Assembly: GCA_965279735.1 (NCBI GenBank)
Contig: OZ257260.1
Coordinates: 992,001-1,056,000 of the forward strand
DNA from: CAIUGU01 sp965279735
GTDB taxonomy: Bacteria; Pseudomonadota; Gammaproteobacteria; Steroidobacterales; Steroidobacteraceae
Reading direction: 5' to 3'
Length of the DNA: 64,000 nucleotides
Shown piece after piece: positions 16,105-24,517 of this stretch (position 1 is the stretch's first letter; each line of letters opens with the position of its first letter). The position numbers were made by a program, and so were the translations under genes. The notes under the pieces were generated by a model. That model was not told where the DNA came from. It did not search any database and worked only from the letters and a program-made list of their open reading frames with translations.

Positions 16105-17439
16105 CTAAAACATTTCCAGGTAGCGATCCGTTTCCCAGGTACTCACGTGGCGGCAGTACTCGATCCACTCCATTCGCTTGAGCGAGATAAATTCACCAGC
16201 CAGATCCGGGCCGATGGCGGCCTTGACGACTTCGTCCTTCTCCAGCGCATCGACCGCTTCGCCGAGATTCTGTGGCAGCACGCCGATGCCGCGCCTTGCG
16301 ATTTCGGCCGTGCCAAGTTCATACAGGTTCTCGTTGAGAGGAGCGCCCGGATCGAGCTTGCGCGCGACGCCATCCATGCCGGCCGCCAGCAGCGCGGCAG
16401 TGGCGAGATAAGGGTTCATTGCCCCGTCCGGCAAACGGAATTCGATGCGGCCGTAAGGAATCCGGACGCATGCCGTCCGGTTGTTGTCGCCGAACGCGAT
16501 GAAGGCCGGCGCCCAGGTCGCGCCTGACAGCGCGCGGCCCACCACGAGTCGCTTGTAGGAGTTGATGGTCGGAGCGCAGATCGCAGTTAACGCGCGGGCG
16601 TGGGCCAGCAATCCGCCCACGAACCAGTAGCCCATCTGGGACAGCCCGAGACCGTGCTTGTCGCTGTCATCGTGGAACAGGTTCTTGACCTTGGCGTCAC
16701 CGATCGAGAGATGGAAATGCGCGCCCGTTCCCGTGCGGTTGGAGAAGGGCTTGGGCATGAAGGTCGCAATGGCGCCGAATTCGCGCGCGACTTCCGAGGC
16801 AGCCATCTTCACGAAAGTGAAGTTGTCGGCGGTTTTCAGTGCATCGTCATAGGTGAAGTTCACTTCGAACTGGCCGTTCGCATCCTCATGATCGATCTGG
16901 TACACGTCGATGCCGACATGGCGCAGATGGGTCGTGAGCTTGTCGAGATACGCCGCTCCGCGCGACAGCCCTTTGTAGTCGTAGCAGGGCTTGTCGAGCT
17001 GATCGGTATCATCGAAGGGCGAAAGCTTGCCGTCAGCAGCACGCTTCAGAAGCATGAACTCGGGTTCAATGCCGGTGTACAGCGTGAGACCTTGCTTTTT
17101 CAGGATTTCGAGCTGGGTCTTCAGTGCGACGCGCGAGCAGTAGGCGTAGGGCTTGCCTTTGACGTGACCATCGCAGACCACGCGCGCAAAGCCGGGCATC
17201 CAGGGAATGGACGTCAAGGTGCCCGGATCACCGACGGCCATGTAGTCGGGGCCATGCGGGCCCATGCCAAAGCCCCAGAGCGCGAAGCCAGCAAAACCCG
17301 CGCCGTCCTTCAGGATCATGTCGTAGTGTTCGACGGGAACGGCCTTCGCCTTGGCCGCACCGTGGATATCCACGAACTGCGCCAACACATACTTGATTGC
17401 GGACTGGCCGAAGAAGTCCCGCGCTGCCTGCGTCACCAT
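16105..17439 (-). CDS. gmaS: Gamma-glutamylmethylamide synthetase (glutamine synthetase-like)
   Basis: A 444-residue glutamine synthetase-fold enzyme. It should use ATP to join glutamate and methylamine to form gamma-glutamylmethylamide, the first step of the N-methylglutamate pathway. Core motifs are present: GIEPEFMLL (metal-binding Glu), YQIDHEDANGQFEVNF, the PKPFSNRTGTGAHFH metal/ammonium loop, NSYKRLV and RIPYGRIEFRLPDG. The start at ATG 17439 shares one base with the stop of mgdD (TAATG) and has a GGGGAG site upstream. Length fits GmaS, and the surrounding mgd/mgs genes decide against an ordinary GlnA. Confidence 0.92.
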   Translation of the reverse strand: MVTQAARDFFGQSAIKYVLAQFVDIHGAAKAKAVPVEHYDMILKDGAGFAGFALWGFGMGPHGPDYMAVGDPGTLTSIPWMPGFARVVCDGHVKGKPYAYCSRVALKTQLEILKKQGLTLYTGIEPEFMLLKRAADGKLSPFDDTDQLDKPCYDYKGLSRGAAYLDKLTTHLRHVGIDVYQIDHEDANGQFEVNFTYDDALKTADNFTFVKMAASEVAREFGAIATFMPKPFSNRTGTGAHFHLSIGDAKVKNLFHDDSDKHGLGLSQMGYWFVGGLLAHARALTAICAPTINSYKRLVVGRALSGATWAPAFIAFGDNNRTACVRIPYGRIEFRLPDGAMNPYLATAALLAAGMDGVARKLDPGAPLNENLYELGTAEIARRGIGVLPQNLGEAVDALEKDEVVKAAIGPDLAGEFISLKRMEWIEYCRHVSTWETDRYLEMF

Positions 17440-18122
17440 TACGATTCTCCCCTTGAAGCCGTGGTCGATTGCTGCCCGTTCGCGATTGCGCCCCCGCCCA
17501 TCTCTTTTGCTATCCCCACGAGTGTCGACCACAGGTACAGGCCGAAACTCGGGTCACACCAGATCCTGTATTCACGCACCATGCCGACGACGCGCGGGAT
17601 GACGGTGACGCCGACGCCCACCATCGAGGTCATGACCGCAGTGCCGCTGCGCTCTTCGGTCACGGGGAGCGCGTCGAAATTGAAGCTGCAGGTCTGCAGC
17701 AGCAGGTCGCGTGCCCGTTTGCCCTGCAGAACGAAGGCCGCATCCTGGCGGATCACGGGATACACGTCGTTGGCCGGGAGCAGTCCGCTCAACATCCCGA
17801 TGCGCTGCTGTTCATTGCCCAGCGCTTCGACAAGAAATTCACTGGTTGCAAGACGTGCGACGAGATTGCCTTTGGGGTCGGCGGCCCAGCTATTGGCGGG
17901 TTCTGGAATGCTCAGGCCTTTCGCCTTCAGCCATCGACCTGCCTCTGGACCCTTGCAGCCAAAGCGTCGACGCCACGACACGTCGTGCAGACGTAAAGGC
18001 GCATCGTCTGCAACTTGTTCGTGATAGGAAGCCGGCATGGCCATTGATTCGCGGACACACCATTCGCGGGCATGCAGCGCGTGCCAGTCTGACAACGGAG
18101 AACGACGGACGGCGGTACTCAT
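17439..18122 (-). CDS. mgdD: N-methylglutamate dehydrogenase gamma-type subunit (SoxG-like)
   Basis: A 227-residue sarcosine oxidase gamma subunit-like protein (YgfZ/GcvT-related fold). ATG at 18122 overlaps the TGA of the preceding alpha-subunit gene (ATGA). Recognisable stretches are DVSWRRRFGCKGPEAGRWL, DVYPVIRQDAAFVLQGKRARDLL and the C-terminal EYRIWCDPSFGLYLWSTL. In the N-methylglutamate pathway the four Sox-like subunits oxidise N-methylglutamate, giving glutamate and C1-tetrahydrofolate. Confidence 0.87.
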   Translation of the reverse strand: MSTAVRRSPLSDWHALHAREWCVRESMAMPASYHEQVADDAPLRLHDVSWRRRFGCKGPEAGRWLKAKGLSIPEPANSWAADPKGNLVARLATSEFLVEALGNEQQRIGMLSGLLPANDVYPVIRQDAAFVLQGKRARDLLLQTCSFNFDALPVTEERSGTAVMTSMVGVGVTVIPRVVGMVREYRIWCDPSFGLYLWSTLVGIAKEMGGGAIANGQQSTTASRGES

Positions 18123-21043
18123 GACGCTTCCGCCATGCGCTGCCGTTCGCCGGCAGGATCGTAGAACGGCAACGACGTGATCTCGGCATCGAGCTCGCTT
18201 TTGCCTTCGATGCGAATGCGGAAGCGGCCTGCAGTTGCTACCGCCGGACTCACCATCGCGAGACCGATCACGACATTCAATGTCGGTGAGCGGGTCACGC
18301 TGGTGATGCGACCGGCCATCTCCGTCCCCTGCAGGACGAGATGGCCTTCCTTCGGCAGACCCAGGCTGCCGGCATCGATTCGAAAGCCAACGAGTTGCTG
18401 ACGACGCGTTTTCTTTTCCAGAACCTTGAGGCTGCGCTGGCCGATGAAGAAGGGCTTGTCCATCTTGATTGCCCACTCACAGTCTGCCTGCAGCGGATCG
18501 GTGAGACCGTCGGTGTCCTGGCCCACGATCAGATGGCCCTTTTCAAGACGCAGGATGCGCTGCGCCTCGACACCGAAAGGTTTGATGCCGTCTGCTTTCC
18601 CCGCGTCCATCAAGGTATTCCAGACATGCACGGCGCTGTCCGCCGGCACATGGATTTCATAGCCGAGTTCGCCGACAAAACCGACGCGCAACAGGCGGGC
18701 GGGAACGTCGGCGACCTGCGTTTCGCGGCAACCGAGATAGGGAAACGCCGCACTGGAGAGATCAAGCGGAGTGCGTTTCGCAAGTATGCGGCGGGCGAGC
18801 GGGCCGGCCAGATTGAAGGCAGCGTAGTGACCGGTTGCGTTGACCAGCCCTACGCGCAGATTCCACTGCGTCGCCAGCCGCCCGAGCTCGCGATAGATCG
18901 TGGCGGAATTGCCGGTCGTCGTCGTGAAATAGAAGCGCTGGTCACCCAGCCGGGCAATCACGCCGTCATCGATGATCACGCCGGATTCGTCCAGCATCAG
19001 GCCATAGCGCGTCATGCCGGATTTGAGCGTTGCGAAGCGGCCGGTGTAGACACGTTCGAGGAATTCGGCGGCGTCGGGTCCGTGGATTTCGATCTTGCCG
19101 AGCGTGCCGACGTCGATGAGCCCGACCCGTTCGCGTACCGCGCGTACTTCCTGCTCGATCGCAGTGCGTCTTTCGACATCCGGAATTGCGTAGTACTCGG
19201 GTCGTCGCCATGGGCCTGCCAGCATCCAGATCGCGCCCAGTTCGCGATGCGCCTGTGCCAGCGGCGTCTCGCGTTCCGGCGAAAAGCTTCGTCCGGCGAG
19301 ATGCGACATCGGGACGGGGTGGAACATCGGCCGCGCCGTCGTTGCGCCGATATGATCGAGCGGTTCGCCCCGCAGGCGCGCAAGAATGCGGATCGCATGC
19401 AGGTTCGAATGCTTGCCCTGGCTCGGGCCCATGCCTACGGTCGTATAGCGCTTGAGCAGTTCGATGCTGTCGAAACCTTCCTGGGCAGCCGCAGCGAAAT
19501 CCTTGAGCTGGAGGTCTTCATCGAAGTCGACGAAGTTCTTCCCCTCGGGATGCGACACGACGGGATAGGGATGCGTCGGCAATTCCATTTCACCGAGTGC
19601 GCTCGGCGCCGTCCGCAGGGCGGAGGATCTGCCGAGTGCATGAGCCGCGGCCTGTTCGCCCGCGCGGACACCGTCGCTCAAGCGGCTGGCGAATCCATAG
19701 ACACCGCTGACCTTGCCACATGCGAATACGCCTGCAGGCAACGAGACAGGAATGAACTGGCCGAGGGCTGCTTCGTAACGCATGCGGACGCCGGCCTGGA
19801 GCAGCAGCGAGCTGGCGGGTGCGAAGCCGACGCTCATCCACAACCCGTCGATCTCGAACCGGGTGCCGCGTTCATTCCCTGTCTCGCCGTTGATCCAGGA
19901 CTTCACGTTGGCGGTGGCGACACATCCGTCCGGCCCTGTGCCGGCCTCATAAACAGCCGAACCGGTCAGCACCGGAATGCCCTGTGCCTGTAGCCGGTGG
20001 GCGAGTGCGGAGGACGCCAGTCCCGGGCTGCTTCGCATGTCGACCACGGCCGCGACCTTGATGCCGTTCGCCAATGCATCGAGAGCAGCGACATACCCAT
20101 GGGGGTTCGCGGTCAGCACGAGCAGCCGTTGGCATGGCGCGACCGCATACCGGTACAGCAATCGTTGCGCACCGCTCGCCAGCATGATGCCCGGCAGATC
20201 GTTGTTGCGGAACACGGCGGGTTGTTCGAAGGCGCCCTGGGCGATGACAACCGAACTCGCACGAACCTTGACCAGTTCAGTCGGCGTGACGAGCGCCACC
20301 CAGTTGTCGGCGTAGTAGCCGGCGGCAAACGTGTCACGCAGTGTGCGGATGCGCGGACTGTTGCGAACACGGTCCATCAGGGCAATCGTCTGTCGCGCAT
20401 CGGCTTCCTGGCCGCCCCGCGCGTAGAGACCGCTGCCACCTGTCCACGCGTTTTCATCGACCAGAAGCACCTCTGCACCACCGTCAGCCGCTGCAAGCGC
20501 TGCGGCAAGACCCGAAGGGCCTGCGCCGATGACGAGAACCTCGGTGAAGTCATAGCGCTTCGGTGTGCGCCACCGGGTCGTCGCGAGATCGATTTCACTG
20601 AGGCCTGTCAGGTTGCGGAACAGGCGTTCCCAGCGTGGAAAGAAGCGCCGTGAATGAAAGGCCTTGTAGTAGAAGCCGACCGGCAGAAAGCGGGAGAGTC
20701 GATCGAGGATCCGCAGCCGGTCCTTCGCCAGCCCGCCCCGTGTATTGACCGCTGCGATCTCCATGCCCGCCGCGAGTGGAGTGACGTCTGCGCGAACGTT
20801 GGGTAACGCACGCCCCAGATGGCGGACATCGACGATGGCGTTCGCGTCGTGGTTGGCGGCGGACAACAGTCCACGCGGCCGGTGATACTTGAACGAGCGG
20901 CCAACGATGCGCTGGTTCTGGGCCGCGAGCGCCGAGGCAATGGTGTCTCCTGCGTAGCCGGTGCGCGCCTTGCCTTCAAAAGTGAAGCTCACCGCTACCT
21001 TGCGGTCGATCCACTCTCCGGGCAGCGGCGCCAGGCGCTTCAC
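18119..21043 (-). CDS. mgdC: N-methylglutamate dehydrogenase alpha-type subunit (SoxA-like)
   Basis: A 974-residue protein homologous to sarcosine oxidase alpha. The N-terminal ferredoxin-like region contains VGRSFKYHRPRGLLSAANH. A Rossmann dinucleotide-binding domain follows (VLVIGAGPSGLAAALAAADGG, about residue 145). The C-terminal third is aminomethyltransferase/GcvT-like (EVRAVRERVGLIDVGTLGKI onward) and binds tetrahydrofolate. I chose GTG at 21043, which overlaps the TGA of mgdB as GTGA; the longer open frame upstream is translated antisense-like residue soup. It oxidises N-methylglutamate and captures the methyl carbon on tetrahydrofolate. Confidence 0.9.
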   Translation of the reverse strand: MKRLAPLPGEWIDRKVAVSFTFEGKARTGYAGDTIASALAAQNQRIVGRSFKYHRPRGLLSAANHDANAIVDVRHLGRALPNVRADVTPLAAGMEIAAVNTRGGLAKDRLRILDRLSRFLPVGFYYKAFHSRRFFPRWERLFRNLTGLSEIDLATTRWRTPKRYDFTEVLVIGAGPSGLAAALAAADGGAEVLLVDENAWTGGSGLYARGGQEADARQTIALMDRVRNSPRIRTLRDTFAAGYYADNWVALVTPTELVKVRASSVVIAQGAFEQPAVFRNNDLPGIMLASGAQRLLYRYAVAPCQRLLVLTANPHGYVAALDALANGIKVAAVVDMRSSPGLASSALAHRLQAQGIPVLTGSAVYEAGTGPDGCVATANVKSWINGETGNERGTRFEIDGLWMSVGFAPASSLLLQAGVRMRYEAALGQFIPVSLPAGVFACGKVSGVYGFASRLSDGVRAGEQAAAHALGRSSALRTAPSALGEMELPTHPYPVVSHPEGKNFVDFDEDLQLKDFAAAAQEGFDSIELLKRYTTVGMGPSQGKHSNLHAIRILARLRGEPLDHIGATTARPMFHPVPMSHLAGRSFSPERETPLAQAHRELGAIWMLAGPWRRPEYYAIPDVERRTAIEQEVRAVRERVGLIDVGTLGKIEIHGPDAAEFLERVYTGRFATLKSGMTRYGLMLDESGVIIDDGVIARLGDQRFYFTTTTGNSATIYRELGRLATQWNLRVGLVNATGHYAAFNLAGPLARRILAKRTPLDLSSAAFPYLGCRETQVADVPARLLRVGFVGELGYEIHVPADSAVHVWNTLMDAGKADGIKPFGVEAQRILRLEKGHLIVGQDTDGLTDPLQADCEWAIKMDKPFFIGQRSLKVLEKKTRRQQLVGFRIDAGSLGLPKEGHLVLQGTEMAGRITSVTRSPTLNVVIGLAMVSPAVATAGRFRIRIEGKSELDAEITSLPFYDPAGERQRMAEAS

Positions 21044-21306
21044 AGGCTGCGCTCGGCAGTTGATGCGAGCCAGGTGCGCAACACGATATCGGTTGCGGTG
21101 TCGCGCTCCGCGACGAACCACACGCCGCTCGGACTGTGGCACCACCATTCGCGTTTCAGGGCGGCAACACCCGTGCGATTGAAAACGTAATCGCTCCACG
21201 TGTCGTCACTGCAGGTCTGCGGATCGGGCATCGGGCGCACTTCGCCGCCATACACAAATTCGCTGATGGGACGCACGCCATTGATGGGGCAGGCGAGAAG
21301 TTTCAT
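21040..21306 (-). CDS. mgdB: N-methylglutamate dehydrogenase delta-type subunit (SoxD-like)
   Basis: An 88-residue SoxD-like subunit starting MKLLACPINGVRPISEF, with the conserved YGGE and WSDYVFNRTG segments and ending near FVAERDTATDI. Sarcosine oxidase delta subunits bind zinc through an N-terminal CxxC plus a His/Cys pair. Here the second Cys of the first pair is Asn (CPIN) and the later pair appears as WCH. ATG at 21306 overlaps the mgdA stop by one base (TGATG). Confidence 0.88.
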   Translation of the reverse strand: MKLLACPINGVRPISEFVYGGEVRPMPDPQTCSDDTWSDYVFNRTGVAALKREWWCHSPSGVWFVAERDTATDIVLRTWLASTAERSL

Positions 21307-22559
21307 CAGTGGCCCACCGACGCCGCGCCTTTTTCGCCCGTCAGTTCGTAGCGGCGAAAGCGATCGAAGCCGAAGCCCTCGATCAATGGATGATTGGAGT
21401 CGTTGGCGAGCGTGAAGCTCATGGTCTTGCCCGATACGGGCGTGGCCTTGAATCCCCAGGTACCCCAGCCTGCATCGAGATAGAAGCCTTCCACCGGTGT
21501 CTTGCCCATGATCGGCGCGAAGTCCGGCGTCATGTCCGCCATGCCCGCCCATTGCCGCACGATCTTCACGTCGGAGAGGAAGGGGAACATGTCCAGCATG
21601 TGGGCGCTCAATGACTCCGTGAAATCGAGCGTCGGCCGAGTCGAATGCAGTTCGTACGGATCGAGGGAGGCGCCCATGACGAGTTCACCGCGTGCCGTCT
21701 GGCTGACGTACACATGCAGGGAACCCGAGACGATGATGGGATCGAGCCACGGCTTGACGGGTTCGGAGACCATCGCCTGCAGCGGATGGATGTAGATCGG
21801 CGATTTGAGCCCGACCATCGACAGCATTCGAGGTGTCGAGCCTGCAACTGCGCACAGCACCTTGCGTGTCGAGATACGGCCGCGATTCGTGACGACACCG
21901 CTGATGCGCGGGCCCGAGCCGCTCTCTTCGGTCTCGATGGCCAGCACTTCCGTCTGCTGATGGATTTCGACACCACGGCGATCTGCTCCGCGGCCATAGC
22001 CCCAAGCCACCGCATCGTGGCGTGCGATGGCGCCCGGTGCGTGGAAGAGGGCGCCCAGGACCGGTGCATGCCCGGCGCAGGTGATGTCCATCATCGGCAA
22101 GGCTCGCTTGACGGCATCTGCATCGACGAGCTCGCTGTCGATGCCGAAATGCTTGTTGACCTCGGCTCGCCAGCGCATGGTGCGCAGGGCTGAGTCGGTA
22201 TGAGCCAGCGTGTAATGGCCCCGAGTGGAATAGAAGAGATTCAGGTCGAAATCCGCGCTCAGGTCCTGCCACAAGCGCACGCTTTCGTCGTAGAACTTCA
22301 CGCCTTCCGCGGTGAGATAGTTCGAACGAATGATCGTGGTGTTGCGCGCGGTGTTGCCGCCGCCCAGATAGCCCTTCTCGATGACTGCGACGTTGGTGAT
22401 GCCATGATCGCGCGCAAGATAATAGGCCGCAGCCAGTCCGTGCCCGCCGGCCCCGATGATCACGGCGTCATAGGTGCCCTTCAGCTCCGAATGCGCCGTG
22501 AACATCCGCGGCTCGGGATGTTTCCGGTTCAGCGCAAACTTCAGGAGTCGCCAGGGCAT
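21306..22559 (-). CDS. mgdA: N-methylglutamate dehydrogenase beta-type subunit (SoxB-like)
   Basis: A 417-residue FAD-dependent amine oxidase-type subunit homologous to sarcosine oxidase beta. The FAD motif DAVIIGAGGHGLAAAYYL is followed by GYLGGGNTARNTTIIRSNY, the flavin-attachment neighbourhood of the family, and the C-terminal DAGWGTWGFKATPVSGKTM loop. Start MPWRLLKFALNRKHPEPRMF at 22559 fits the family N-terminus and leaves 13 bases after the purU stop; a longer start at 22601 would overlap purU. First of the four subunit genes. Confidence 0.88.
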   Translation of the reverse strand: MPWRLLKFALNRKHPEPRMFTAHSELKGTYDAVIIGAGGHGLAAAYYLARDHGITNVAVIEKGYLGGGNTARNTTIIRSNYLTAEGVKFYDESVRLWQDLSADFDLNLFYSTRGHYTLAHTDSALRTMRWRAEVNKHFGIDSELVDADAVKRALPMMDITCAGHAPVLGALFHAPGAIARHDAVAWGYGRGADRRGVEIHQQTEVLAIETEESGSGPRISGVVTNRGRISTRKVLCAVAGSTPRMLSMVGLKSPIYIHPLQAMVSEPVKPWLDPIIVSGSLHVYVSQTARGELVMGASLDPYELHSTRPTLDFTESLSAHMLDMFPFLSDVKIVRQWAGMADMTPDFAPIMGKTPVEGFYLDAGWGTWGFKATPVSGKTMSFTLANDSNHPLIEGFGFDRFRRYELTGEKGAASVGH

Positions 22560-22572
22560 CAGTGGAAGGCCA

Positions 22573-23493
22573 TCAATAGAAGACAATCGTGCGATTGCCA
22601 TTCAGCAATACACGGTCCTCGAGGTGATACTTGAGGGCCCGGGACAGCACGGACTTCTCGATGTCGCGGCCATAGCGCACGAGGTCCGCTTCAGCATCGC
22701 CATGGTCGATCCGCACCACGTCCTGTTCGATGATCGGACCCGCATCGAGATCGGTGGTCACGTAATGACTGGTTGCGCCGATGAGCTTCACGCCTCGCTG
22801 GAATGCCTGCAGGTAGGGGCGGGCACCGATGAATGACGGCAGGAAGCTGTGATGGATGTTGATGATGCGCCCCGGATAGCGTGCGCAGAGATCCTCCGGC
22901 AGGATCTGCATGTAGCGGGCCAGCACCATCACATCGCCGCGGTTCGCGCCGAACAGCTCTTCGATTTTCGCGAAAGCAGCCTGCTTGCCTTTGGGCGTCG
23001 CCGGCACCGGAACATGGTGAAACGGGATGCCATGCCATTCGACATACGAACGCAGATCGTCATGGTTGGAGATGACGCACGGGATATCGCATTCCAGCTC
23101 GCCCGATTTCCACCGGTACAGCAGGTCGACCAGGCAGTGATCGAACTTCGAGACCAGCAGCACGACGCGTTTGCGGAGGGCAGAATCGTTGATCGACCAT
23201 TGCATGTCGTATTGCTTCGCGATCTTCGCGAAGCCTTCGCGAAAGTCGTCGAGCGATCCGGTGAGCGTTCGCGCAAGCATTACGTTGCGCATGAAGAAGC
23301 GTCCCGTGGCCGGGTCCGAATGGTGATTGGCTTCGGTAATCCAGCCGCCGCGTTCGGCGAGATACGCGCTCACTGCAGCGACGATCCCGACCCGGTCAGG
23401 GCACGAGATGGTGAGTGTGTAGGTCTGCTCGGGGGTCACGCCGGGAGAGTTGCCTGAAGGATTGACTGCGGAATCGTGTTTCGTAAGATGCAT
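22573..23493 (-). CDS. purU: Formyltetrahydrofolate deformylase
   Basis: A 306-residue PurU. The N-terminal ACT domain (LTISCPDRVGIVAAVSAYLA) is followed by a formyltransferase-fold domain with SKFDHCLVDLLYRWKSGEL, the catalytic region IINIHHSFLPSFIGARPY and GATSHYVTTDLDAGPIIEQD. It hydrolyses 10-formyl-tetrahydrofolate to formate. At the head of the mgd-gmaS-mgs operon, it offers an exit for the C1 unit released from N-methylglutamate: tetrahydrofolate-bound carbon becomes formate and free folate is regenerated. The chosen ATG is 62 bases from the preferred start of the divergent regulator. Confidence 0.93.
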   Translation of the reverse strand: MHLTKHDSAVNPSGNSPGVTPEQTYTLTISCPDRVGIVAAVSAYLAERGGWITEANHHSDPATGRFFMRNVMLARTLTGSLDDFREGFAKIAKQYDMQWSINDSALRKRVVLLVSKFDHCLVDLLYRWKSGELECDIPCVISNHDDLRSYVEWHGIPFHHVPVPATPKGKQAAFAKIEELFGANRGDVMVLARYMQILPEDLCARYPGRIINIHHSFLPSFIGARPYLQAFQRGVKLIGATSHYVTTDLDAGPIIEQDVVRIDHGDAEADLVRYGRDIEKSVLSRALKYHLEDRVLLNGNRTIVFY

Positions 23494-23555
23494 GTTTATT
23501 GCGTATGAGTCAACAAGGGTGCACCATGCCTGCACCTTGGGATGAGGATTGCGAA

Positions 23556-24242
23556 ATGCCCGACAACAAGGCCGGCAAGGCGCCCGTGAAGACACGCTTG
23601 CCGAAGCGTCCCAAGGCAAAAAGGCCTGCACGCAAGGGAAACGATGAGCTCGGGAATAACGATACGGCGGCGCTCGATCGTCACGTCGGCACCGGGATTC
23701 GCGAGCTTCGGATCAAGAACCGTCTGACGATTGCCGACGTTGCAACGCTGGCAGGCATGTCGGACGGCATGCTCTCGCGAATCGAAAACGGTCAGGTGAG
23801 TCCCAGCCTCGACTCCCTCAACCGCCTTGCACGCGCGCTAGGCGTGGAGATCGGCCATCTGTTTCGCAATTTCGGGATGCGGCAAGGCAAAGCCCTGCAT
23901 GTGAAACAGGGAGAAGGGATGGAGGTGGTGCGCAGGGGAACAAGCAAGGGGCATACGTACCATCTGCTTGCCTACGATCAGGGGCCGAAGAAGCGCTTCG
24001 AGCCGTTCCTGATCTCGATGGACGATGCCGCGGAAGTGTTTCCGACGTTCGAGCACGCCGGAACGGAATTCATCTACATGCTGCAGGGGCGGATCGAATA
24101 TCGCCATGGCTCGCAGACGTACCTGCTTGAACCGGGCGATTCCTTCACGTTTCCGGGCAACGTGCCCCACGGACCAGAGCGCCTGTTGCGCCTGCCGATC
24201 CGTTTTCTGTCAGTAATCCTGTATGGCGAGACCCAGGCTTGA
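23556..24242 (+). CDS. XRE-cupin transcriptional regulator, divergent to the methylamine operon
   Basis: A 228-residue regulator with a basic, low-complexity N-terminus (KRPKAKRPARK). An XRE helix-turn-helix follows (about residues 44-100, including LTIADVATLAGMSDGMLSR and SPSLDSLNRLARALG), then a C-terminal cupin (about residues 150-225, including GTEFIYMLQGRIEYRHG and LEPGDSFTFPGNVPHGPER). Earlier in-frame starts exist at 23505 (ATG) and 23526 (ATG). I prefer 23556 because a GATGAGGA ribosome-binding site precedes it and it leaves room for divergent promoters. Position suggests it senses a small molecule and controls the purU-mgd-gmaS-mgs operon; this is inference from context. Confidence 0.85.
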   Translation: MPDNKAGKAPVKTRLPKRPKAKRPARKGNDELGNNDTAALDRHVGTGIRELRIKNRLTIADVATLAGMSDGMLSRIENGQVSPSLDSLNRLARALGVEIGHLFRNFGMRQGKALHVKQGEGMEVVRRGTSKGHTYHLLAYDQGPKKRFEPFLISMDDAAEVFPTFEHAGTEFIYMLQGRIEYRHGSQTYLLEPGDSFTFPGNVPHGPERLLRLPIRFLSVILYGETQA

Positions 24243-24264
24243 GCAAGCGTCTTGCCGGCAGCCC

Positions 24265-24339
24265 TTAGAACTGACGCTTCAGGATGATCATGGCGAGCAT
24301 GGCTGAGGTACCGAACAGGGCGAAAAATACGAGTTCCAT
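24265..24339 (-). CDS. Possible 24-residue membrane microprotein
   Basis: A very short frame beginning MELVFFALFGTSAML and ending LKRQF, almost entirely a single hydrophobic helix with a positively charged end. A strong AAGGATC ribosome-binding site lies 6-7 bases upstream of the ATG, better than those of many larger genes here. It lies between the convergent end of the XRE-cupin regulator (23 bases away) and the wrbA promoter region. Single-helix microproteins of this form are common in proteobacteria, but no homologue is recognised. Confidence 0.4.
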   Translation of the reverse strand: MELVFFALFGTSAMLAMIILKRQF

Positions 24340-24517
24340 GGTTGATCCTTCAATGCGGGCGAAGAGGTATCCAATCAGTGCAGGTGAATGGTGCACTGCG
24401 GTACCGCGCTGCAGCAAGAATCGGCACGCGGATCTGTGAAGGACGTCTCGCTCGGCACGTTATGATGGCCGCAGTGCCTCAAGACAGGCGCGCTCATCCA
24501 TTTCCAGGAGACGATTG

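Noticed and set aside
16105..17439. Ordinary ammonia-using glutamine synthetase
   Set aside because: It is translationally coupled to mgdD and followed by the mgs genes; that context and its length fit GmaS.
18341..19993. Open frame of 550 codons on the plus strand opposite mgdC
   Set aside because: It is antisense to a gene with clear family motifs, has no motif of its own and is rich in Arg/Ala/Asp as expected from mirrored GC-biased codons.
17439..22559. Annotation as heterotetrameric sarcosine oxidase SoxBDAG
   Set aside because: The same operon has gmaS and mgsABC, the delta subunit lacks the SoxD zinc CxxC and no glyA or sarcosine genes are linked, so N-methylglutamate dehydrogenase fits better.
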